This document shows, in pieces, positions 53,689 through 61,572 of a DNA stretch of 64,000 nt. The translations under genes were made by a program, and so were the position numbers. The notes under the pieces are model-generated. The model did no database searches. It was not told the DNA's origin and worked only from the letters and a program-made list of their open reading frames with translations. Position 1 is the first letter of the stretch, and each line of letters opens with the position of its first letter. This DNA is from Burkholderiaceae bacterium (GTDB taxonomy: Bacteria; Pseudomonadota; Gammaproteobacteria; Burkholderiales; Burkholderiaceae_C): the NCBI GenBank assembly GCA_024235955.1, contig JACKLJ010000002.1:815554-879553 (forward strand), given 5' to 3'.

Positions 53689-55113
53689 TCACAGTGGTAC
53701 GCCGATCAGGTCATGCCCTTGCGTGCCCACGATGCGGGCGCGGGTGAATTCGCCCACCTTGAGCTGCTTGCTGATCTTCTCGGGCGGCAGCAGGCGCACG
53801 GTGCCATCGATCTCCGGCGCGTCGGCATAACTGCGCCCCACCCCACCCTTGCGGCCCAGGCCCGGCGCCGAATCCACCAGCACCTGCATGGTGGCGCCCA
53901 CGCGCTCGCGCAGCCGGGCGGTGGAGACCTCCTCGGCCACGGCCATGAAGCGCGCGCGGCGCTCTTCGCGCAGTTCCGGTGGCAGCATGCCGGGCAACTC
54001 GTTGGCGGTCGCGCCTTCCACCGGCGAATAGGCGAAGCAGCCAGCGCGGTCGATCCGGGCTTCACGCATGAACTCGAGCAGGTGCTCGAACTCGGCCTCC
54101 GTCTCGCCCGGAAAACCGGCGATGAAGGTCGAGCGGATCACCAGCTCCGGGCACAGCTCGCGCCAGCGGGCGATGCGTTCCAGGTTCTTCTCGCCACTGG
54201 CCGGGCGCTTCATGCGCCGCAGCACGTCGGGATGGCTGTGCTGGAAAGGCACGTCCAGGTAGGGAAGCACCCTGCCGTCGGCCATCAGCGGCAGGATTTC
54301 GTCCACATGTGGGTACGGATAGACGTAGTGCAAGCGCACCCAGCCGCCGTGCGGCTCGGCCAGCGCGGCGAGTTGCTCCACCACCTCCAGCATGCGGGTC
54401 TTCACCGGACGGCCGTCCCAGAAGCCGGTGCGGTACTTCACGTCCACCCCGTAAGCCGAGGTGTCCTGGCTGATAACCAGCAGCTCCTTCACCCCGCCCT
54501 CGAACAGTGCGCGCGCTTCCTTGAGCACGTCGCCGATGGGCCGGCTGACCAGATCGCCGCGCATCGAGGGGATGATGCAGAAGGTGCACCGGTGGTTGCA
54601 GCCTTCGCTGATCTTCAGGTAGGCGTAGTGGCGCGGCGTGAGCTTGAGCCCCGCCTCGCCGAAGGCGCCCGGCACCAGATCCAGGAACGGGTCGTGCGGC
54701 TTGGGCAAGTGCTGGTGCACCGCATCCATCACCTCCTGCGTGGCGTGCGGGCCGGTGACGGCCAGCACCGAGGGATGCAGGTGCCTGACCAGGTTTTCAG
54801 AACCTTTTGGGCCGCCAGCCGTTTCCCCGCCGCCGCGGGCAGCTATGGTTTTTGCACCTAGGCAGCCGGTGACGATGACCTTGCCATTGGTGGCCAGCGC
54901 CTCGCCGATGGTGTCGAGGCTTTCCTGCACGGCCTCGTCGATGAAGCCGCAGGTGTTGACGATGACCAGATCCGCACCCTCGAAGGTCTTGCTGGTCTGG
55001 TAGCCCTCGGCCGAAAGCTGGGTGAGGATCAGCTCCGAGTCCGTGAGCGCCTTGGGGCAGCCCAGGCTGACGAAGCCGATGCGCGGCGCCGCGCCCGTGT
55101 TGACATCGCTCAT
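53689..55113 (-). CDS. rimO: ribosomal protein S12 methylthiotransferase RimO
   Basis: Radical-SAM enzyme that adds a methylthio group to Asp of S12. 474 aa. The N-terminal domain cluster cysteines are C19 (GFVSLGCPKALTDSE), C55 (VNTCGFIDEA) and C84 (VTGCLGAK). The radical SAM triad is C172, C176, C179 in GCNHRCTFCIIPSMRG. A C-terminal TRAM domain follows. Between GCLGAK and ENLVRHLHPSVLAVTGP there are about 17 extra residues (TIAARGGGETAGGPKGS) encoded by a repeat copy. The ATG at 55113 is the natural start. It lies downstream of phaR on the same strand. Confidence 0.95.
   Translation of the reverse strand: MSDVNTGAAPRIGFVSLGCPKALTDSELILTQLSAEGYQTSKTFEGADLVIVNTCGFIDEAVQESLDTIGEALATNGKVIVTGCLGAKTIAARGGGETAGGPKGSENLVRHLHPSVLAVTGPHATQEVMDAVHQHLPKPHDPFLDLVPGAFGEAGLKLTPRHYAYLKISEGCNHRCTFCIIPSMRGDLVSRPIGDVLKEARALFEGGVKELLVISQDTSAYGVDVKYRTGFWDGRPVKTRMLEVVEQLAALAEPHGGWVRLHYVYPYPHVDEILPLMADGRVLPYLDVPFQHSHPDVLRRMKRPASGEKNLERIARWRELCPELVIRSTFIAGFPGETEAEFEHLLEFMREARIDRAGCFAYSPVEGATANELPGMLPPELREERRARFMAVAEEVSTARLRERVGATMQVLVDSAPGLGRKGGVGRSYADAPEIDGTVRLLPPEKISKQLKVGEFTRARIVGTQGHDLIGVPL
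54803..54856 (-). repeat. dispersed palindromic repeat (in rimO)
   Basis: On the minus strand it reads CCATAGCTGCCCGCGGCGGC, then GGGGAAACGGCTGGCGGCCCAAAAGG. In frame and sense; it adds residues ~87-104 next to the third cluster cysteine. Confidence 0.72.
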
Positions 55114-55135
55114 CGCCGGACCGGATTCCACCTGA

Positions 55136-55708
55136 TCAACGCTTGATCCCGAAGGCGCCCAGCATCTGCTCGGTCTGCCGGGTCATCTGCTCCTGCATCT
55201 GCAGGAACATGGTCTTCGACTGCTCGAGGTAGTTGCCCATCATGCCCTGCATCAGCGGCGACTGCATGCGCATGAACTGCGTCCACATCTCGGGCGACAC
55301 GGAGCTTGACTGCTCGGCCAGCTTGGCCTGGATGTCCATGAACGCCTGGATGTTCTTTTCCAGGTAGGTGCCCATGAAACCCTGCATGGCGTGTCCGTAG
55401 AAACGGATGATGTTGGCCAGCATGGCCTCGGTGAACATGGGGGCGCCGCCCGCCTCTTCTTCCAGGATGATCTGCAGCAGGATGCTGCGCGTCAGGTCTT
55501 CGCCGCTCTTGGCGTCGCGCACCACGAAGTGCTCGCGGTTCATCACCAAATGGCGCACTTCGGCCAGCGTGATGTAGGCCGAGGACTGGGTGTCGTACAG
55601 CCGCCGGTTGGGGTATTTCTTGATCACCCGTTCGCGCGCGGCCCCGGGCTTGCCGGCGCCGCGAGCGGCTTCAGTGGCCTGCGGGGCTGCGTTGCTTTTG
55701 CGTGTCAT
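55136..55708 (-). CDS. phaR: polyhydroxyalkanoate synthesis regulator PhaR
   Basis: Represses phasin and PHA genes and binds PHB granules. 190 aa. The N-terminal DNA-binding PHB_acc_N domain has RVIKKYPNRRLYDTQSSAYI (~27-46) and is followed by PHB_acc repeats (MFTEAMLANIIRFYGHAMQG) and a Met/Gln-rich tail (KTMFLQMQEQMTRQTEQMLG). The ATG at 55708 is chosen; the open frame upstream runs toward the tRNA-Val gene. The gene is not next to phaC or phaB, though the MaoC hydratase gene is elsewhere in the window. Confidence 0.92.
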   Translation of the reverse strand: MTRKSNAAPQATEAARGAGKPGAARERVIKKYPNRRLYDTQSSAYITLAEVRHLVMNREHFVVRDAKSGEDLTRSILLQIILEEEAGGAPMFTEAMLANIIRFYGHAMQGFMGTYLEKNIQAFMDIQAKLAEQSSSVSPEMWTQFMRMQSPLMQGMMGNYLEQSKTMFLQMQEQMTRQTEQMLGAFGIKR

Positions 55709-55813
55709 GAGCTGCCCTCGAGCGGCCGGATGTTGCGATGCAACACATTCTAGCGGCTCGCACCACGGCGGTGCGGCTGGGGGCGAACCCGCAGCTAACG
55801 GACGAAGGGAAAT

Positions 55814-55890
55814 TGGTAGGCGCGATTGGACTCGAACCAACGACCCCCACCATGTCAAGGTGGTGCTCTAACCAGCTGAGCTACGCGCCT
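55814..55890 (-). tRNA. tRNA-Val (anticodon GAC)
   Basis: 77 nt with encoded CCA. The acceptor AGGCGCG pairs with CGCGCCT. The D-arm has GCTCAGCTGGTTAGAGC, the anticodon stem CCACC/GGTGG encloses TTGACAT (anticodon GAC, reading GUC), and the T-arm has GGTTCGAGTCC. It lies between relA and phaR on the same strand. Confidence 0.96.
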
Positions 55891-55909
55891 GGGAGATTCG
55901 AGGGGGCGA

Positions 55910-55918
55910 AGTGTAGCA
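55910..55918 (-). promoter_or_regulatory. extended -10 promoter of tRNA-Val
   Basis: TGCTACACT on the minus strand, about 20 bases before the mature tRNA 5' end. No convincing -35. Similar to the extended -10 before rpsB. Confidence 0.5.
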
Positions 55919-55946
55919 GATTCACCCCGCCCTCGCGGCCACCCCG

Positions 55947-58157
55947 CTACTTGCGGCGCGCCACGCGCACGCCGGGCACTTCGCGCACGGCCAGCAGCAC
56001 CTGCGCCAGACGCGTGGAGTCGCTCACTTCCACCGTGAACGTCATCCAGGCCACGCCGCGGGTGGATTGCGTCTGTACACCGATCACGTTCATGTGCTCG
56101 CGCGCGAACACGTCGGAAATGTCGCGCAGCAGGCCCTGACGGTCGGTAGCCTCCACCGCCACGTCCACCGGGTAGGCATGGCCCTGCCGGCGGGCGGCTT
56201 CGCTCCAGTCGACCTCGATCACGCGCTCGGGTTCGCGCGCCGCCAGCTCGCGCAGGCTGGAGCAATCGGCCCGGTGCACGCTGACACCTCGCCCGCGCGT
56301 GACATAGCCGACGATGTCGTCCGGCGGCGCCGGCTTGCAGCAGCGTGCCGGCTGCGTGAGCAGCGAATCGATGCCCACCACCAGCACGCCGCCGCGCGCA
56401 CCCGGCTCGGGGCGGGTGACGCGCAGGCGCACCTGCTCGTCGGCGTCGGGCTGCGGCTGCGGCGGTCGCAGCACGGTCTCGATGCTGCGCAGCGACAGCT
56501 CGTCCTTGCCCACCGTTTCGAACAGCGCGTCCGGCGTCTTGAAGCCCAGCTCGACCGCCAGATGGTCGAGCGCCGTGGCGGTCTTGCCCTCGCGCTGCAG
56601 CAGCTTCTCGACCAGCTCGCGCCCGCGCGCGACGGTCTCATGCGTCTGCTGGGCATTGAACCACGCCCGCACCTTGGTGCGCGCGCGCGAACTGGCCAGG
56701 AAATGCAGGTCGGCATTGAGCCAGTCGCGCGAGGGGCCGCCTTCCTTGGCCGCGACGATCTCGATCGTCTGCCCGTTCACCAGCACGGTGTTGAGCGGCA
56801 CCATGGCACCATCGACGCGCGCGCCGCGGCAACGGTGGCCCAGGTCGGTGTGCACGGAGTAGGCGAAGTCCACCGGCGTGGCGCCGCTGGGTAGCTCCAC
56901 GATGGCGGCCTGCGGCGTGAGCACGTAGATGTGGTCGTCGAACAGGCCTTGCGCGGGCGCGGCGTCGGCCAGGTCGCGTTCCCAGGCCAGCAGCTGGCGC
57001 AGCACGGCGATCTTGGCGTCATAGTCGCTGGCCGCCGTCACCCCCACGTAGCCCTTGGTGCCGGCCTCCTTGTAGGCCCAGTGCGCGGCCACGCCGTGCT
57101 CGGCGTGCTCGTGCATCGCATGGGTGCGGATCTGGATCTCCCAGGGCTTGCCGTCGCCGTCGCGCACCACGGTGTGCAGCGACTGGTAGCCGTTGAGCTT
57201 GGGCTTGGCGATGTAGTCGTCGAACTCGTCCGGCATGGGCGTGAACTGCCGGTGCACCCAGCTGAGCGCGGTGTAGCAGTCCTCCACGCTGTCCACCAGC
57301 ACGCGCAGAGCACGCACGTCGAGCACCTGGTCGAAATCCAGGTTCTTGCCGCGCATCTTCTTGACGATGCTGTAGATGTGCTTGGGCCGCCCCGTCACCT
57401 GCGCGGCGATGCCCTGGCCGCACAGGCCGGACTCGATCTCGGCGCGGCGCTGCTCCAGCGCCGCCTCGCGCTCGACACGCTTCTCGTCGAGCAGCGAGGC
57501 CACGCGCTTGTAGGTGTCGGGCTCCTGGGCGCGGAAGATCAGGTCTTCCATCTCCCACTTGATCTGCCAGATGCCCAGCCGATTGGCCAGCGGCGCGAAC
57601 ACCTCGGCCGATTCGCGCAGCAGCCCGGGCGGCAGCGTCTTGCGCTGCGCCGCGTACCAGCGCAGCGTCTGCAGCCGCGAAGCCAGGCGCAGCAGCACCA
57701 CGCGCAGGTCGCGGCTGAAGGCCAGCAGCATCTTGCGCACGATCTCGGTCTGCTGCTCGGCCGGCTCCACGCCGCCGCGCGGCAGCGGCTGGGTGCCGCG
57801 CGCGCGCTGCTGCACGCGCTCCAGCCGGGCGGTCTCCACCGCCAGGCGGGCGTTGCTCTCGCCGAAGCGCCGGGCGATCACCTCTTCCGGCTTGTTGAGC
57901 TGCTCGCTGGCGTAGCTGAGGTAGGCGGCTGCCTTGAGCGCCTCCGAACCGCCGATGCCGGCCAGGATGACCACCACCGCGTCGGCGTGGTCGAGCACGC
58001 TCTCGCCGGCCTTGGTCAGTTCGTTGCCGATCAGCGGCTCGGCGAACGCGCGGGCGCGCGCCAGCAAGTCGCCCTCGGGCTCGGAGGGGCGCTGGGCCTC
58101 CACGATGGGCACCACATCGGCCGGCGCGGTGGCGAGTCGGGCGGGAACGGCACTCAT
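55947..58157 (-). CDS. relA: (p)ppGpp synthetase RelA (monofunctional type)
   Basis: Ribosome-associated stringent-response synthetase. 736 aa. The HD hydrolase domain is degenerate: the expected LHDxxED is replaced by YLSYASEQL near 79-87. The synthetase domain carries GRPKHIYSIVKKM (256-268) and EFDDYIAKPKLNGYQSLHTV (311-330). EFDD is the ExDD motif of monofunctional RelA, in place of RFKD of bifunctional enzymes. A TGS domain (~408-475, DHIYVLTPQAAIVELPSGAT) and a C-terminal ACT domain (~660-735, RQGLLRDISDVFAREHMNVI) follow. The ATG at 58157 lies 4 bases after the hydrolase gene stop. Confidence 0.95.
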   Translation of the reverse strand: MSAVPARLATAPADVVPIVEAQRPSEPEGDLLARARAFAEPLIGNELTKAGESVLDHADAVVVILAGIGGSEALKAAAYLSYASEQLNKPEEVIARRFGESNARLAVETARLERVQQRARGTQPLPRGGVEPAEQQTEIVRKMLLAFSRDLRVVLLRLASRLQTLRWYAAQRKTLPPGLLRESAEVFAPLANRLGIWQIKWEMEDLIFRAQEPDTYKRVASLLDEKRVEREAALEQRRAEIESGLCGQGIAAQVTGRPKHIYSIVKKMRGKNLDFDQVLDVRALRVLVDSVEDCYTALSWVHRQFTPMPDEFDDYIAKPKLNGYQSLHTVVRDGDGKPWEIQIRTHAMHEHAEHGVAAHWAYKEAGTKGYVGVTAASDYDAKIAVLRQLLAWERDLADAAPAQGLFDDHIYVLTPQAAIVELPSGATPVDFAYSVHTDLGHRCRGARVDGAMVPLNTVLVNGQTIEIVAAKEGGPSRDWLNADLHFLASSRARTKVRAWFNAQQTHETVARGRELVEKLLQREGKTATALDHLAVELGFKTPDALFETVGKDELSLRSIETVLRPPQPQPDADEQVRLRVTRPEPGARGGVLVVGIDSLLTQPARCCKPAPPDDIVGYVTRGRGVSVHRADCSSLRELAAREPERVIEVDWSEAARRQGHAYPVDVAVEATDRQGLLRDISDVFAREHMNVIGVQTQSTRGVAWMTFTVEVSDSTRLAQVLLAVREVPGVRVARRK

Positions 58158-58161
58158 GGCT

Positions 58162-59073
58162 TCAACCCAGCAAGAACCGCACCACCTCTGCGACCTGGTC
58201 CGGCGCCACCAGCGTGGGCGCGTGGCCGACACCGGCAAATTCCACAAGCCGGGCGCGCGGGCCGCGCTGCGTCATGGCGGCGGCGGTTTCGGCCGTCAGC
58301 AGGTCGGAATCGGCACCGCGCAGCAGCAGGGTCTGGGCACGCACGTGGTCGTACAGGTTCCACAGCGCGGCCTCGCCTGCGGCGGCCGAGGCTTCGGTCA
58401 CGGTGGCGTAGGGCACGGCGATGGCCGGGTCGTAGTGCAGGCGCCAGCCGCCCTGGCCATCCGGCCGCAGCATGGGGCGCGACAGCGCCAGCCATTCCTC
58501 GTCGGTGTGCGGGCCGAAGCCGGCGGAGATGGCGCGCATCGCGGCAGCGGCGGCTTCCACCGTGGGGAAACTGCCGCTCTTGCCGAGGTACTGGCCGATG
58601 CGTTCCAGCGCCTTCCAGGCGATCGCCGGGCCGACATCGTTGAGCACCAGCCGGTGGATGGGCGCCGGCAGCGGCAGATCGGGCAGGCCCGCCAGCGACA
58701 TGCCGATGATGCCGCCCATGCTGGTGCCCACCCAGTCCAACGTGCCGACCGGTGCCTGGGCATGGCGCTGCGCCAGCATGGCCAGCATGTCGGCCACGTA
58801 GGTAGGGAACTGGTAGCCCATCGGGTCCTTGAGCCAGTCGCTCTCGCCGCGGCCCACCACGTCGGGGCAGATCACGCTGAGCGGCTGGCCGAGCCCGGCG
58901 GCGCGTGCCAGCAGCGCCTGCGCCAGCACGTCGAAATCGCGCCCCTGGCGCGACAGCCCGTGCGCGCAGACCACCACATGCGGCGCCGCGGCATCGCCCC
59001 ACTGCCACCAGGCCATGCGGTGCCCGCCGGAGCCGTCGGGGCAGGCGGTGTGAAGAAGCTCGGGTTGGGTCAT
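58162..59073 (-). CDS. alpha/beta hydrolase
   Basis: 303 aa. Catalytic features are visible: oxyanion region VVVCAHGLSRQGRDF, nucleophile elbow DWVGTSMGGIIGM (Ser ~118), acid in LLLRGADSDLLT and His in AGVGHAPTL. It is cytoplasmic (no signal peptide). Substrate unknown. It is directly upstream of relA with a 4-bp gap, so the two are co-transcribed. Confidence 0.88.
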   Translation of the reverse strand: MTQPELLHTACPDGSGGHRMAWWQWGDAAAPHVVVCAHGLSRQGRDFDVLAQALLARAAGLGQPLSVICPDVVGRGESDWLKDPMGYQFPTYVADMLAMLAQRHAQAPVGTLDWVGTSMGGIIGMSLAGLPDLPLPAPIHRLVLNDVGPAIAWKALERIGQYLGKSGSFPTVEAAAAAMRAISAGFGPHTDEEWLALSRPMLRPDGQGGWRLHYDPAIAVPYATVTEASAAAGEAALWNLYDHVRAQTLLLRGADSDLLTAETAAAMTQRGPRARLVEFAGVGHAPTLVAPDQVAEVVRFLLG

Positions 59074-59205
59074 GTCTCCGTATCAGGGCTGGCGGAACCG
59101 CTGCCGCCCGTGGTGCCCATCCTACTGCACCTGCGCCACGGCTGTCTGAAGCCGGGGCTGCGCCAGATCAAACGCCGGCACCGGCTGGAAAGCGCATCTG
59201 GTTCA

Positions 59206-59259
59206 CTATCTTTTCAATAGCTGTCTGCGCCCGTCAATCCTGGGCAAAAGCCACATTTT
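59206..59259 (+). repeat. dispersed palindromic repeat (intergenic, downstream of the SIMPL gene)
   Basis: Reads CAATAGCTGTCTGCGCCCGT, then CAATCCTGGGCAAAAGCCACATTTT. It ends 16 bases from the stop of the SIMPL-domain gene and occupies a 202-bp gap that otherwise shows nothing. Confidence 0.8.
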
Positions 59260-59275
59260 CTTCAAAATTGGCAGC

Positions 59276-60019
59276 TCAATGCGCCTGCACCGAGCCGGAC
59301 ACGGTGACCTGCACCGTGGTCGTGCCCGGTTCCACCGGCACCGGTTCGGCCTTCATGGAAGTGGCTCGCGCCATGGCGACCACGGGCATGGGGATATTGC
59401 CACCGTCCACGTTCACCTCGCGCAGGGTGTAGCCGGCAAAGCCGAAGGCCTTGGCGATCTCCGCCGCCCTGGCACGGAAGCGCTCGATGGCCTGCGCCTG
59501 CGCTTCGCTCTCGACCCGGGCGCGCGTCTCGCGGCTGAGGCCGAAAGACACGTTGGTGATCGCCAGCGTCCCGGCACGCGCGGCTGCGGCGGTGATGCGC
59601 GGGAAGTCGCGCCCCTCAAGCGCCAGGTCCGTGCTGCCCTGCCAGCCGCTGATCTTGCCGTCCCTGTCGTAGCGCGGATGGACGTTGAAGTTGCCCGTGC
59701 GCACGTCCATCTGGCCCGGCTGCGCCGTGGTCTTGACGGCCTTCAGCGCCGCGTCGAGGGCCTCGCGCAACTGTTGCTGGACGCTGGCGGCGTCGGCCCC
59801 TTCGCGCGACGTGGACAGCACCAGGCGCAGCAGATCCTGCTGCACCTCGACCTGGCCCGAAGCGCTCAGTTGCAGCACGTTCTGGGGCGCGGCCCAGGGC
59901 GCAGCAGCGGGCGCGGGCTGGGCGTAGGCCGGGCCAGCCATCAGCATGGCCCCCAACAGTACCGGCGAGCCGGCCAGCAGAACCGTCACCCAACGGAAAG
60001 GCCTGGAAATCGAACGCAC
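59276..60019 (-). CDS. periplasmic SIMPL-domain (DUF541) protein
   Basis: 247 aa. A signal peptide is predicted (FRWVTVLLAGSPVLLGAMLM, cleavage after PAYAQ). The SIMPL domain follows: VLQLSASGQVEVQQDLLRLV, a central long helix, and NVSFGLSRETRARVESEAQA near 165-185. The start is GTG at 60019, chosen because GGAG lies 6 bases upstream. Family members are periplasmic or outer-membrane associated and linked to oxidative stress or cell-surface functions, without a defined activity. Confidence 0.88.
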   Translation of the reverse strand: MRSISRPFRWVTVLLAGSPVLLGAMLMAGPAYAQPAPAAAPWAAPQNVLQLSASGQVEVQQDLLRLVLSTSREGADAASVQQQLREALDAALKAVKTTAQPGQMDVRTGNFNVHPRYDRDGKISGWQGSTDLALEGRDFPRITAAAARAGTLAITNVSFGLSRETRARVESEAQAQAIERFRARAAEIAKAFGFAGYTLREVNVDGGNIPMPVVAMARATSMKAEPVPVEPGTTTVQVTVSGSVQAH

Positions 60020-60120
60020 AAGAATCTCCTGCAAGACGGGGAACCCATCTTAGTCAGTGCAAGGAATGGCGGCCGTATGCTAGCGCCGCCAATGGGCGGC
60101 GGAACCCGTCAGCGATGGGC

Positions 60121-60588
60121 TCAGTACGCGGGGCCGCCCGTCTTGCGGACCGATGGACCCGGCGACTGCCAGACGCTGCGCACCTGATCGCGCAGTTGCC
60201 GGCGCTCCTGCGGGCTCAGGCGGAACGGGAGGGCGGCGCGCTCGCCGCTCGCCGGCTCGCGCACGTCCGCCATCGACAGCAATCCGCCGGCGCGGCTCGC
60301 GCCCGCCGGTGACGCCGTGACGGCCGAGGCGGGGCTCGCGCCCGGCAGTGCGAACCTGGGCGGCGCGGCCTTGGCCGCCGCTGCTGTGGCCTCCGGCGTG
60401 CCCTGGCTGCCCGCGCTCAGCTCACCGGTCACCGGCCCGGCGGCCGACGGGACGGCCGCAGCGACGACGGCGGGTGCCTGCGGCCCCTGGGCGGCCACCA
60501 GACCAGCCGCGCAGCAAAAAAACGCACCGGCGCACACGCGGCGCCAGCACCCGACGGAACAACGGCTCTTGGAAACTGCATACAACAT
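60121..60588 (-). CDS. putative secreted Ala/Pro-rich protein, function unknown
   Basis: 155 aa from the ATG at 60588, which has GGAGG just upstream. An ATG nine codons earlier is possible. The N-terminus is signal-peptide-like (basic SRCSVGCWRR, then VCAGAFFCCAAGLVAAQG). A long low-complexity Ala/Pro/Gly stretch (~36-100) follows, ending in a compact charged motif LSPQERRQLRDQVRSVWQSP. I do not recognise the family. It is divergent from ompR, so its promoter region is shared with that regulator. The open frame extends antisense into ompR, which I reject as coding. Confidence 0.6.
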   Translation of the reverse strand: MLYAVSKSRCSVGCWRRVCAGAFFCCAAGLVAAQGPQAPAVVAAAVPSAAGPVTGELSAGSQGTPEATAAAAKAAPPRFALPGASPASAVTASPAGASRAGGLLSMADVREPASGERAALPFRLSPQERRQLRDQVRSVWQSPGPSVRKTGGPAY

Positions 60589-60706
60589 GGCCCTCCAAGC
60601 GTGCACGCCTCTCATTTGTATGTCCGCAAGCTTTGCGCCGGGCTGGGCAACAGGTGTAACACTGTGAAAAGCCCCCCGTGAAAACCCTGATCGCCGGGGA
60701 TTTCGC

Positions 60707-60727
60707 TGTAACAATGGCCGTGTTACA
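60707..60727. promoter_or_regulatory. inverted repeat TGTAACA-N7-TGTTACA upstream of ompR
   Basis: Perfect 7-bp arms with a 7-bp spacer, ending 18 bases before the ompR start at 60746. A further TGTAACA lies at 60655-60661. The region is AT-richer than its surroundings. It may be an operator, perhaps for OmpR itself; this is inference. Confidence 0.5.
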
Positions 60728-60745
60728 AATTCGACCAGGATGGCG

Positions 60746-61477
60746 ATGAACCCCAACCCCAACAAGACCGACAAGATCGTGGTCGTCGACGACGACGCCC
60801 GCATCCGCGACCTGCTGCGCCGCTATCTGGCCCAGGAAGGTTTCGAGGTGATCGTGGCGGAAGACGCCAAGGCGCTGTCGCGCATCATGCTGCGCGACAC
60901 CATCGATCTGATCGTGCTTGACCTGATGATGCCCGGCGAGGACGGCCTGTCGGTCTGCCGCCGCCTGCGCGCCGCGGGCGACAAGACGCCCATCATCATG
61001 CTGACCGCCAAGGGCGAGGACGTGGACCGCATCGTCGGTCTGGAAGTGGGTGCCGACGACTACCTGGGCAAGCCCTTCAACCCGCGCGAGCTGCTGGCAC
61101 GCGTGCACGCAGTGCTGCGCCGCCGCCCGCCGCACGAGGCGCCGGGCGCGCCCTCCTCCGAAAACGAGCAGGTGGCCTTCGGCCCGTTCGAGTTCGACCT
61201 TTCCGCCCGCACGCTGAGGAAGAGCGGCGACGAGGTGCCGCTCACCACTGGCGAGTTCGCCATGCTGAAGGCGCTGGTGCGCCACCCGCGCCAGCCGCTG
61301 TCGCGCGAGAAGCTTGCCCAGCTGGCGCGCGGCCGCGAGTTCGAGCCCTTCGACCGCAGCCTGGACGTGCAGGTGTCGCGCCTGCGCAAGCTGATCGAGC
61401 CGGACGTCGCCAGCCCCCGCTTCATCCAGACCGTGTGGGGCGTGGGCTACGTGTTCGTGCCCGACGGCGCGAGCTGA
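60746..61477 (+). CDS. ompR: two-component response regulator OmpR
   Basis: 243 aa. The receiver domain has acidic pocket D15-D17 (IVVVDDDARIRDLLRRYL), phospho-acceptor D59 in LIVLDLMMPGEDG and Lys in GKPFNPRELLARV. The winged-helix DNA-binding domain begins FGPFEFDLSARTL and contains DRSLDVQVSRLRKLIEP. Two ATG codons are close; 60746 has AGGA at good spacing and 60740 would add MA. It lies 95 bp upstream of its sensor kinase gene. Confidence 0.93.
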   Translation: MNPNPNKTDKIVVVDDDARIRDLLRRYLAQEGFEVIVAEDAKALSRIMLRDTIDLIVLDLMMPGEDGLSVCRRLRAAGDKTPIIMLTAKGEDVDRIVGLEVGADDYLGKPFNPRELLARVHAVLRRRPPHEAPGAPSSENEQVAFGPFEFDLSARTLRKSGDEVPLTTGEFAMLKALVRHPRQPLSREKLAQLARGREFEPFDRSLDVQVSRLRKLIEPDVASPRFIQTVWGVGYVFVPDGAS

Positions 61478-61572
61478 CACCGCGCCACGCCGGCGCGCAC
61501 CCATGATGGCGGTACGCGCGCCGGTCGCCATGGCAACCCGGCCCGGCACACGCACGCGCCACAATCCACGCC

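Noticed and set aside
60589..60804. A longer start for the secreted unknown protein
   Set aside because: The extension is antisense to the 5' end of ompR and its promoter. A good ribosome site precedes the ATG at 60588.
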